From Acidobacteriota bacterium (GTDB lineage: Bacteria > Acidobacteriota > Terriglobia > Terriglobales > Acidobacteriaceae), in contig JAJYBW010000252.1 of assembly GCA_021778815.1 (NCBI GenBank), positions 1 through 5,410 of the forward strand: 5,410 nt of DNA. Reading direction: 5' to 3'. The notes under the pieces are model-generated. The model was not told the DNA's origin. It did no database searches and saw nothing but the letters and a program-made list of their open reading frames with translations. This document shows, piece after piece, positions 1 to 5,410 of the stretch. The position numbers and the translations under genes were made by a program. Within the stretch, counting starts at the first letter, position 1, and the number at the start of each line of letters is the position of its first letter.

Positions 1-1169
1 ATGTTCATGTTGGCGTCTTTGGCGGACTGCAGGATGTCTCGGATTTGCGCTACCGGCACGCGGCTCGGGAAACTGTCGAACGGCACCACATTGGCGCCTT
101 TGGCGAAGATCGGAATTCCATTCACGACGAATTCGAACGACCGTCCCCATTTGTCTGGATCGCGGCGCAACTCGACTGAGCGAAGACCGGTCCGCACATC
201 GGAGGTGTCTTGCGTTTCGCCTCGTATGGCCACGCCCGCGTGAAACGCATAGAGCGGCTGACTCCCGTAGCCCGCCGGATACCACAACTCCGGATGATCG
301 ATGGTGATCGGCAGCTCCACATGGTTGACACCCGCATGGAGCGCGGTCGTTTGCGTGGCGGTCAATTCTTTACCGTTCAAACCATAGCGAAGGGTCACTG
401 TCGCTGCCGCGTCGACAGACGCCGTCACTTCCACCTGAGCCAACAGATGCGCGGACTGCCTGGTCACATCCAGTTGGCGAATGTTCAGGTCGGAAATGCG
501 CGCATCGTCCCACGCCTCTAAACGCGCCGGCTTCCACACGCCGCTGGTCACAAAGCGCGGCGACCAATCCCATCCGTACTGATAGGCCGACTTGCGGATG
601 TACCATCGCGCCTGGGTATGGGTCTCTGCGCGCCACGGATCCTGAGCGGCAATCTTTTCTGCTGCCTGAATCGGCGAGGTAAAAACGATCCGCAGCAGAT
701 TATCGCCGGCCTTCAAATACGGCTTCGCATTCAGCCGATACGTCCGAAACATGTTGTCGGATGTCAGCAGCAGGTTGCCGTTCAGATACACCTGCGCGCA
801 GGTATCGAGGCCGTCGAAGACCAGCTCAATCTTTTGTCGATTCAGAAGTTTTTCGTCGACCGGAATGCTGGTGCGATACTCCCAGTCGGCGTTCTCGATC
901 CACTGCAGCTTATTTTCGTTGTCTCGATAGAACGGCTCCGGGATCAGCTTGTTGCGCAGCAAATCCAACTGCACATCGCCGGGAACTGTGGCGGGCAGCC
1001 ATTGGGCATGCGCGATGCCTTGCAGATTGGTGACTTGCCGAAACTCCCACCCCTGATTCAATAGAATTGGTTGCTTCGCCGCGGCCCAACTGCCCAAGGG
1101 AAAAATCCAGGTAAAACAGAGGATCACTACCCCAAACAGCACAGGCCGCAAAGTCTGAGACAACTTCAT
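1..1169 (-). CDS. Secreted GH2 beta-mannosidase-type glycosidase, N-terminal part (3' end beyond the window)
   Basis: This is the first 389 codons of an exported glycoside hydrolase family 2 enzyme, most likely an exo-beta-mannosidase releasing mannose from the non-reducing end of manno-oligosaccharides. The frame is open from the ATG at 1169 to the left edge. Residues 1-31 form a Sec signal peptide: K2, a hydrophobic core around 10-26, and likely cleavage near SWAAA. Residues about 35-220 are the jelly-roll sugar-binding domain, with a VPGDVQLDLL segment at 62-71 and the mannosidase-type stretch YGWDWSPRF at 198-206. Residues about 222-335 are the Ig-like domain. From about 345 the TIM barrel begins, with FAKGANVVPFDSFP at 355-368 and DANMN at the edge, where the family continues into a conserved R-W-G-G-G strand. 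The catalytic Glu residues lie outside the window, so activity cannot be confirmed. A GGGAG Shine-Dalgarno sits 7 bases before the ATG. Exo-beta-glucosaminidase or another GH2 specificity is possible, but the barrel entry favours mannosidase. Confidence 0.92.
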   Translation of the reverse strand, partial: MKLSQTLRPVLFGVVILCFTWIFPLGSWAAAKQPILLNQGWEFRQVTNLQGIAHAQWLPATVPGDVQLDLLRNKLIPEPFYRDNENKLQWIENADWEYRTSIPVDEKLLNRQKIELVFDGLDTCAQVYLNGNLLLTSDNMFRTYRLNAKPYLKAGDNLLRIVFTSPIQAAEKIAAQDPWRAETHTQARWYIRKSAYQYGWDWSPRFVTSGVWKPARLEAWDDARISDLNIRQLDVTRQSAHLLAQVEVTASVDAAATVTLRYGLNGKELTATQTTALHAGVNHVELPITIDHPELWYPAGYGSQPLYAFHAGVAIRGETQDTSDVRTGLRSVELRRDPDKWGRSFEFVVNGIPIFAKGANVVPFDSFPSRVPVAQIRDILQSAKDANMN

Positions 1170-1176
1170 CGTTGCA

Positions 1177-1181
1177 CTCCC
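1177..1181 (-). promoter_or_regulatory. Ribosome binding site of the GH2 gene
   Basis: Read on the minus strand this is GGGAG, with a 7-base spacer to the ATG at 1169. It supports that start codon, which also gives a complete Sec signal peptide. Confidence 0.7.
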
Positions 1182-1204
1182 GTCAAATCTGTTGCTATCG
1201 ACAA

Positions 1205-1233
1205 TTTATACTGAAACGAACGAATCGTTTCGA
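1205..1233 (-). promoter_or_regulatory. Predicted sigma70 promoter of the GH2 gene
   Basis: On the minus strand, TCGAAA at 1233-1228 (4 of 6 matches to TTGACA) and TATAAA at 1210-1205 (5 of 6 matches to TATAAT) are separated by exactly 17 bases. Transcription would start near 1198, giving a leader of about 30 bases that contains the Shine-Dalgarno. The spacer is occupied by an inverted repeat, so a protein bound there would block RNA polymerase. The elements are seen directly; promoter activity is inferred. Confidence 0.5.
1213..1232. promoter_or_regulatory. Inverted repeat in the promoter spacer, candidate LacI-family operator
   Basis: Two overlapping dyads are visible. GAAACGA (1213-1219) and TCGTTTC (1225-1231) are perfect 7-base inverted arms around a 5-base spacer. 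CGAATCGTTTCG (1221-1232) is also a near-perfect 12-base palindrome (10 of 12 positions symmetric) centred on CG at 1226-1227. LacI-family regulators typically bind palindromes with a central CG flanked by A-rich and T-rich arms, and they often control glycosidase genes in response to a sugar. The site lies between the predicted -35 and -10 of the GH2 gene, the classic place for a repressor. No regulator gene lies in the window, so the bound protein is inferred. Confidence 0.5.
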
Positions 1234-1256
1234 GGGTTGCGTAGACGCCATTTTCA

Positions 1257-1285
1257 TTGGCAGCCGAAAAGTCGGTAGCTACACT
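1257..1285 (+). promoter_or_regulatory. Predicted sigma70 promoter of the PhyH-family gene
   Basis: TTGGCA (1257-1262; 5 of 6 matches to TTGACA) and TACACT (1280-1285; 4 of 6 matches to TATAAT) are 17 bases apart. A start near 1292 would leave a leader of about 49 bases before the ATG at 1341. The -10 is only moderate, so this is a candidate. It lies about 25 bases from the GH2 promoter, pointing the other way, with no overlap. Confidence 0.4.
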
Positions 1286-1328
1286 GAGGTCTGACGCATG
1301 CTGGCCCTGTTTCGCTGGACTTCACGAT

Positions 1329-1334
1329 GGAGAG
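1329..1334 (+). promoter_or_regulatory. Ribosome binding site that sets the PhyH-family start
   Basis: GGAGAG followed by 6 bases and ATG at 1341. This decides the start against an in-frame TTG at 1257, which lies in the predicted promoter and has no comparable Shine-Dalgarno. A second ATG at 1347 is possible but is less well spaced. Confidence 0.75.
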
Positions 1335-1340
1335 TTCTCA

Positions 1341-2165
1341 ATGGCGATGGCAACGGACGTACTGCAAGATCTGAGTGACACCTATCCGATCTCGCCGGAA
1401 CAGATTGAACAGTATCAGGTGAACGGATATATCAAGCTGAAGCGTGTGCTTTCCGCCGAGACACTCGCCTACTACGGCCGCGAGATCACTCGCAAGGTAA
1501 AGGAGCTGAACTCCCAGCATCTACCGATGGAAGAGCGCGACTTGTATCATCGCGCATTTCTCCAGGTAGAAAATCTTTGGGAGAGCAGCAGTATCGTTCG
1601 AGAATTTATTTCCTCGCCAAAGCTGGGCCGCATTGCCGCGCAATTGATGGAGTGCACCGGCGTGCGCATCTATCACGACCAGGCGCTGTACAAAGAGGCC
1701 GGCGGAGGAATTACTCCCTGGCACGCGGACCAATATTATTGGCCGGTCAATACCGACAAAACCATCACCGCCTGGATTCCGTTGCAGGAAACTCCTCTCG
1801 ACATGGGGCCGCTCGCCTTCTGCCCGAAAAGCCACCGCGTCACCTACGGTCGCGATCTGGAAATTGGACAGGAAAGTGAAAATCGCATCGGCGAGGCTCT
1901 GAAAGACCACGGCATTGATGAAGGAAAGTTTGACCTGGGAGAAGTCAGCTTTCATTCCGGTTGGACCTTCCATCGCGCCGGTCAAAACACCACCCCGACT
2001 CCGCGCGAGGTGATGACCATTATTTATATGGACGAGGACATGCGTTTGACTCAGCCCGTCAACAGCTATCAGCAAGCCGATCGCGACAAGTATTGTCCCG
2101 GCGTTGAGGTGGGTGGCCTGATCCACTCTCCCATGAACTTACTTGTCTGGAGTAGCCGTAGTTAG
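1341..2165 (+). CDS. Phytanoyl-CoA dioxygenase (PhyH) family Fe(II)/2-oxoglutarate oxygenase
   Basis: A complete 274-residue cytoplasmic oxygenase of the PhyH family (COG5285-like). Such enzymes use Fe(II), O2 and 2-oxoglutarate to hydroxylate, or sometimes halogenate or epimerise, small molecules. The N-terminus has the family's opening pattern, EQYQVNGYIKLKRVLS at 23-38. The double-stranded beta-helix core holds the facial triad: H128 and D130 in the WHADQYYW segment, and H211 in the FHRAGQN segment. R222 lies 11 residues later and should bind the 2-oxoglutarate carboxylate. Length is usual for the family and no ligand is missing. There is no signal peptide, unlike the other three genes, so it acts in the cytoplasm on a small molecule. 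It is monocistronic here: divergent from the GH2 gene and convergent with the esterase. The substrate is not readable from sequence, and actual phytanoyl-CoA activity is not implied, since bacterial members act on many compounds. Confidence 0.93.
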   Translation: MAMATDVLQDLSDTYPISPEQIEQYQVNGYIKLKRVLSAETLAYYGREITRKVKELNSQHLPMEERDLYHRAFLQVENLWESSSIVREFISSPKLGRIAAQLMECTGVRIYHDQALYKEAGGGITPWHADQYYWPVNTDKTITAWIPLQETPLDMGPLAFCPKSHRVTYGRDLEIGQESENRIGEALKDHGIDEGKFDLGEVSFHSGWTFHRAGQNTTPTPREVMTIIYMDEDMRLTQPVNSYQQADRDKYCPGVEVGGLIHSPMNLLVWSSRS

Positions 2166-2198
2166 GCGCAACCTAATTCCAGTTAGTCGGCAGTTAGT
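2160..2198. repeat. AGTTAG short repeats with a weak hairpin at the convergent gene ends
   Basis: CAGTTAGT occurs twice as a direct repeat (2180-2187 and 2191-2198, period 11), and a third AGTTAG (2160-2165) contains the PhyH-family stop codon. A 7-bp stem with one G-U pair can form between 2160-2166 and 2172-2178 around a CGCAA loop. There is no T-tract on either strand, so this is at best a weak or Rho-assisted terminator. The rest of the 43-base gap up to 2208 shows nothing else. Confidence 0.3.
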
Positions 2199-2208
2199 TC
2201 CCGCGAAT

Positions 2209-4377
2209 CTATCGATCTACCTTCCAGGTCCAAAGGTATAACTGGTGCCGATGGAACTGGTATGGCTGATAGAGTGGCTGCTTTCCATACCGCACATCGG
2301 GCGTGAAGGTGTAACTGTAGGTCTCGCAATCCAGGATTGCTTGCACTTCAGTTCCCCTGGGCGTCGCTGGATTCAGCTCGATGACGCTTGTCCGGTTCTG
2401 CGCTCCAGTCCACTCGCGCCCCTTGTCTTCCTGCACATCGGCCGTCTCTGTAATCCACGGCGAATCGGTGTAGACCTTTGCGCGGCACCAGTTCCCTTTG
2501 TCGAATGGGTCGAGTCCTTGCCCCACCTGGATCCAAACCGTCGCCTGCTCGCCGGGCTCCAGCTCGCCATTTCCGTTGCCCTTGCCCTCTGTCACGGTGC
2601 GCGGCACACTGGTCCCGCCCCCGTGAACACCCTGGTAGAAAGTTGGGAACGTCTTGATGCGGCCATCCAGAATCGCGACTGCGAGTGGTGGAGCGAGGTT
2701 GGAGGGAGCCACCAGAATATCGAAGTATGTATGCAGGTTAGCTGATTCCGGCCTGCCTTTGCCCGCACTTGCAATCAGATTCAAACGCGCTCTTGCGAAA
2801 TCGCCATCTCCGGCTGTGAACTGCACTAGAAACTTCGAAGTAAGATCGAGCACCTGTCCGGCCTCGAGGTCCGGAATATCGGCGGACTCGCGCAGAATCT
2901 GCACTGTAGGGTAGTCCGACGTCAATTCCACATGAAGATTTGCGAGTGGCGCGACGCCGGGATTCCAGATGCGAATTGGAAGGGTCAGCGGCTTGTCCGG
3001 CATCAGTCGCAGATGGTCATGGGTCGTCACGGGTAACAACACCGGTGCCTGTTCGCGACCAATTCCCTGGCCTGAGATTCCAAATTCATGACCGCTGCAA
3101 TCCGTGGCGAGATGCAGTTTTCCCTGCGAATCGGCGATCAGATCTTTCGTAGTCGTTCGATTGTCTTTGAGACTCAAATCGAACACCTTGTAGGTTGCGC
3201 CGCTTTGATACAAGTTTGCAGTGGTCAGATTCACACGCCTACACACCGCCGTCGGGCCATCCGGAGCCCATTGACGCGAAGTGATTTGCATTCTCGATTT
3301 ACTGACATCATTCAGATAGATCATTGCGGGGCCTGCAATATCAGCCTGCACGGCATAGCCCCACGCATCGAAGCGATCGAAGGCGCTGGCATAATTCCAG
3401 TGTGTGGGAGTGTCATCGAGCGCGGGATTCGCAAAGGCCCGCATATGAAACTCGAACGTCTCTGCGATGGAAGTCGCCCAGTGGCGGTGATATTCGTCCT
3501 GGCGAAATTCAAAGTCGACGGATGGCGTGGCCGCGAATGCTGCACGAGTTTCTTCGGTGTACTGGCTGATGTAGTCGCCGCTGGCTCGCACCAGGCGCAC
3601 CGGCGTGTGCTGGAAACTCAACACATAATCCTTTGGTCGCCATAACGAGCGCCGACCTTTTTCTCCGACATAGAACTCCGGGCCAGGATTGAATGCCGAG
3701 CAGCTGCCGATGATCTGCGGGTAGCGGGCACTCAGATACAGGCTCATAAATCCGCCCATGCTGAGACCCGACGTGGCTCGATAACGACGCGAGGGAAGGG
3801 TGCGATAGTTCGCATCCACGGCGGCAACCTGTTCCAGAAAATATCTGCCGAAATCGATATTGCCACCCGGACGGCGAACATCGTAGGGCCAGCCGCCGTA
3901 AAACCCGGTGTAATCGCGCGGAACATATCCATCCACACCGACCACTATGACTGCATGGGTCGCGACAAACTGGCAAATCTTCGGCACCGTGTCCTGACCG
4001 TGGTCATAGTCCTCCAGCGTGTATCGATCGCTGTGTCCGTGCAGATAGTAGATGACAGGATAGCGAGTGGAAGCGGCATCGTAATTGGCCGGCAAAAAGA
4101 TTCGATAGTGCCGCGGGGCGCCGAACACTTTGGAGTGAAACGTCTGGTCGCGGAACTCCGCCGTGCCGGTCGGGCAACGCAGCACTGTATCCGGAGACGT
4201 CCTCTGCTCCTCCACATCGCCGGTGGTCTTGCTTGCTTCCGAAGTTTGCGCGGGCAGTTCTGCCGCATGAAATGCTGCCCCCATGAAGCAGCAGGCAACG
4301 ACCACCGCGGCGAGTGTCGCCAGAGGTTTCTCCCACGCACATTTTCTAAGATCGTTGCCCATCCACCCGCCTATCAT
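2209..4377 (-). CDS. Exported esterase (esterase-D / CE1-like alpha/beta hydrolase) with C-terminal Ig-like modules
   Basis: A complete 722-residue exported carboxylesterase, probably removing acetyl, feruloyl or similar groups from plant polysaccharides. Residues 1-38 are an export signal: R11/K12/K17, then a hydrophobic stretch at 19-36. It may be cleaved by signal peptidase I near FHA-AE, or lipid-anchored at C29 (V26-V27-A28-C29 fits a lipobox). Residues about 75-315 are the esterase domain (Pfam Esterase type): oxyanion segment YYLHGH (110-115), nucleophile S206 in GLSMGG (204-209), probable acid D268 in SGDY, and probable base H297 or H299 in YHRHW. Residues about 320-435 are beta-rich with C379 and C427. 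Residues about 445-555 look CARDB-like. Residues about 560-722 include GNGNGELEPGE (600-610), a pattern of Asp/Asn/Gly-rich loops seen in surface Ig-like modules. The ATG overlaps the upstream stop as ATGA and has only a poor Shine-Dalgarno (AAGAA), which suggests translational coupling. An alternative start is ATG 4362, preceded by AGGCGG. Substrate is inferred from neighbours only. Confidence 0.9.
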   Translation of the reverse strand: MIGGWMGNDLRKCAWEKPLATLAAVVVACCFMGAAFHAAELPAQTSEASKTTGDVEEQRTSPDTVLRCPTGTAEFRDQTFHSKVFGAPRHYRIFLPANYDAASTRYPVIYYLHGHSDRYTLEDYDHGQDTVPKICQFVATHAVIVVGVDGYVPRDYTGFYGGWPYDVRRPGGNIDFGRYFLEQVAAVDANYRTLPSRRYRATSGLSMGGFMSLYLSARYPQIIGSCSAFNPGPEFYVGEKGRRSLWRPKDYVLSFQHTPVRLVRASGDYISQYTEETRAAFAATPSVDFEFRQDEYHRHWATSIAETFEFHMRAFANPALDDTPTHWNYASAFDRFDAWGYAVQADIAGPAMIYLNDVSKSRMQITSRQWAPDGPTAVCRRVNLTTANLYQSGATYKVFDLSLKDNRTTTKDLIADSQGKLHLATDCSGHEFGISGQGIGREQAPVLLPVTTHDHLRLMPDKPLTLPIRIWNPGVAPLANLHVELTSDYPTVQILRESADIPDLEAGQVLDLTSKFLVQFTAGDGDFARARLNLIASAGKGRPESANLHTYFDILVAPSNLAPPLAVAILDGRIKTFPTFYQGVHGGGTSVPRTVTEGKGNGNGELEPGEQATVWIQVGQGLDPFDKGNWCRAKVYTDSPWITETADVQEDKGREWTGAQNRTSVIELNPATPRGTEVQAILDCETYSYTFTPDVRYGKQPLYQPYQFHRHQLYLWTWKVDR
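4374..4377 (-). other. ATGA stop/start overlap coupling the GH105-type and esterase genes
   Basis: On the minus strand the ATG of the esterase (4377-4375) overlaps the TGA of the GH105-type gene (4376-4374). The weak Shine-Dalgarno before this ATG fits reinitiation by the same ribosome, and the overlap rules out a separate promoter in an intergenic gap. Confidence 0.8.
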
Positions 4378-5410
4378 TTCTTGTGAGTGGTTGCCTTCGC
4401 CGGAACCGGAACCGGAGCTGGCAGTTGCTCGATCAACCAGCGAACCATCTCCTTGCCTCCGGTAAAGTTGTCGTATTCCGACGGAAGGTTGTGATTATGC
4501 CCATCGACGTACTCGTTGTAGACCCAGGGATCAACGACGGCCAACACAGTTCCTCTGCCATACGTCGCGCCCGCCATCATGATGGTTCCCCGTTGCTCAA
4601 GCAGCGAGAACGCCGGTTTACGCACGGAAATGGTGCAGGTGTCTTTCATGTAGAGAATATGCGAGCCCGGAACGACGGGAGAATCGCCGCTGACCGCCAG
4701 CCTGCCGGCCTGAATATCGTCGCCGACTACGTGGTGGAACAACACATTGTTGAAGTGAATGCCAAACTTGTCAGCTAGCTGGTCCAGATGATCGATGTCG
4801 GCGTTCGGCCCGTCGTTTTCCATCAAGACGAGGACTCCGCCCTGTTTGACCCACGCTGCAACCTGCGCAGCATCTTTGGGCTGCAGATAATGCGGATTTG
4901 GATTCCTGGCTGGAATATCCGGCGACACAATCATGTACATCTGTGCATGCTTCAGATTCTCGAGCGTCGGCGCGCTATAGAGCGTTGCCGTCCTAACTCC
5001 GTAGCTACGCAAGATATGTCCGAGGAATGAGAAGCCGCTGTTTGACTGGTCATTCCACTTGTAGTGGAAATATTCTTTCTGGCCCGCGGCATTGGTTCGC
5101 TGCTGACTGTTGAACCAGGCGTCCATCATCACGGTCGCGTCCTGCCCTGCCAGAGCGGTGGGCGCCAACTCCATTTCGCTGCTGGCTAACAGAAATGCTC
5201 CCACTCCTCGGGGATCGTTACTGATTTTCGGCACGCTGATGTAATAGGAATAACTGCCGTCGCTATGCACGGTCCCGCCCAGCACAGTTCCCGCCACAGT
5301 ATCACTGATGGTGAGGGAGCCGTTCGCATTATTTTGGACGAAGTGTTGCAGGATGCCGCGATACCCTCTCGCCGCGTTCCTGGCATAACCTGGTGGCAAA
5401 TATCCCAGGC
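4374..5410 (-). CDS. GH88/GH105-type unsaturated rhamnogalacturonyl hydrolase, C-terminal part with appended GATase-like domain (5' end beyond the window)
   Basis: The last 344 codons of a larger enzyme. The frame is open to the right edge, so the TTG at 5399 is an internal Leu codon, not a start. The first residues read LGYLPPGYARNAARGYRGIL, matching a late helix of the GH105 (alpha/alpha)6 barrel. Next come DGSYSYY at 50-56 and NDPRGVGAFLLASSEME at 64-80, the hallmark end of YteR/YesR-type hydrolases, which cleave the unsaturated uronic acid from rhamnogalacturonan-lyase products by hydration. The catalytic Asp is expected upstream, outside the window. Residues about 93-330 form a second domain with alternating strands and helices (YMIVSPD at 158-164, WVKQGGVLVLMEND at 186-199, then GRGTVLAVVDPWVYNEY), resembling a DUF4350 or class I amidotransferase-like fold. 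I recall this extension in secreted family members but know no proven role. The tail is Pro/Ala/Lys-rich (PAPVPVPAKATTHKK). The stop overlaps the esterase start, so the two form one operon with this gene first. Confidence 0.9.
   Translation of the reverse strand, partial: LGYLPPGYARNAARGYRGILQHFVQNNANGSLTISDTVAGTVLGGTVHSDGSYSYYISVPKISNDPRGVGAFLLASSEMELAPTALAGQDATVMMDAWFNSQQRTNAAGQKEYFHYKWNDQSNSGFSFLGHILRSYGVRTATLYSAPTLENLKHAQMYMIVSPDIPARNPNPHYLQPKDAAQVAAWVKQGGVLVLMENDGPNADIDHLDQLADKFGIHFNNVLFHHVVGDDIQAGRLAVSGDSPVVPGSHILYMKDTCTISVRKPAFSLLEQRGTIMMAGATYGRGTVLAVVDPWVYNEYVDGHNHNLPSEYDNFTGGKEMVRWLIEQLPAPVPVPAKATTHKK

Noticed and set aside
618..1064. A 148-codon plus-strand open frame inside the GH2 region
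   Set aside because: It lies antisense to a frame with clear GH2 domains over its full length, and its own translation shows no domain pattern. It is a shadow frame of GC-rich coding DNA.
1257..1340. An upstream TTG start extending the PhyH-family protein by 28 residues
   Set aside because: The extension has no family similarity, overlaps the predicted promoter and lacks a well-placed Shine-Dalgarno. The ATG at 1341 has GGAGAG at ideal spacing.
1521..2126. A 201-codon minus-strand open frame opposite the PhyH-family gene
   Set aside because: The plus strand carries the intact catalytic motifs of a known family across this span. The antisense translation has no recognisable motif and no ribosome binding site was noted.
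2160..2178. A hairpin at the convergent gap as a Rho-independent terminator
   Set aside because: The stem is AT-rich, only 7 bp with a G-U pair, and no T-run follows on either strand. It is kept only as a weak repeat/hairpin note.
3088..3645. A 185-codon plus-strand open frame inside the esterase gene
   Set aside because: It is antisense to the esterase catalytic and linker regions, has no domain signature, and would require overlapping coding without support.
5397..5399. TTG at 5399 as the start of a stand-alone 341-residue protein
   Set aside because: The frame continues upstream to the window edge with residues (LGYL) that fit the GH105 barrel, so this codon is internal and the gene is simply cut by the window.

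Overview
The window holds four genes for what looks like plant-polysaccharide breakdown plus one oxygenase. It most resembles an Acidobacteriota soil genome (Terriglobia or Solibacter type), although Bacteroidota, Verrucomicrobiota or Planctomycetota cannot be excluded. The placement rests on the moderately high GC, the tightly packed secreted carbohydrate-active enzymes, and protein styles I associate with that phylum. It is inference, not a search result. I see no phage, transposon, CRISPR, tRNA or rRNA signal.

Layout from left to right. Positions 1-1169 (minus strand) carry the N-terminal 389 residues of a secreted GH2 beta-mannosidase-type glycosidase, cut by the left edge before its catalytic residues. 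Positions 1170-1340 are a divergent promoter region. On the minus strand it has a plausible sigma70 promoter whose -35/-10 spacer is filled by a palindrome with a central CG, resembling a LacI-family operator. On the plus strand it has a second plausible promoter and a good Shine-Dalgarno. Positions 1341-2165 (plus strand) encode a complete phytanoyl-CoA dioxygenase (PhyH) family Fe(II)/2-oxoglutarate oxygenase with its metal ligands intact. Positions 2166-2208 form a short convergent gap with AGTTAG repeats and a weak hairpin. Positions 2209-4377 (minus strand) encode a complete 722-residue exported esterase with an esterase-D-type alpha/beta-hydrolase domain followed by about 400 residues of beta-rich, Ig-like modules. 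Positions 4374-5410 (minus strand) encode the C-terminal 344 residues of a GH88/GH105-type unsaturated rhamnogalacturonyl hydrolase, cut by the right edge, with an extra C-terminal domain resembling a class I glutamine-amidotransferase fold.

The two right-hand genes overlap by 4 bp (ATGA) and are clearly one transcription unit. A reasonable reading is that the esterase removes acyl or feruloyl groups from pectin or hemicellulose, the GH105-type enzyme processes unsaturated rhamnogalacturonan oligosaccharides left by a lyase, and the beta-mannosidase trims mannosides under sugar-responsive LacI-type control. The dioxygenase has no obvious place in that pathway and its substrate cannot be read from the sequence. 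All enzyme families here are known. The regulatory dyad, the esterase architecture and the dioxygenase context are the parts most worth a second look.
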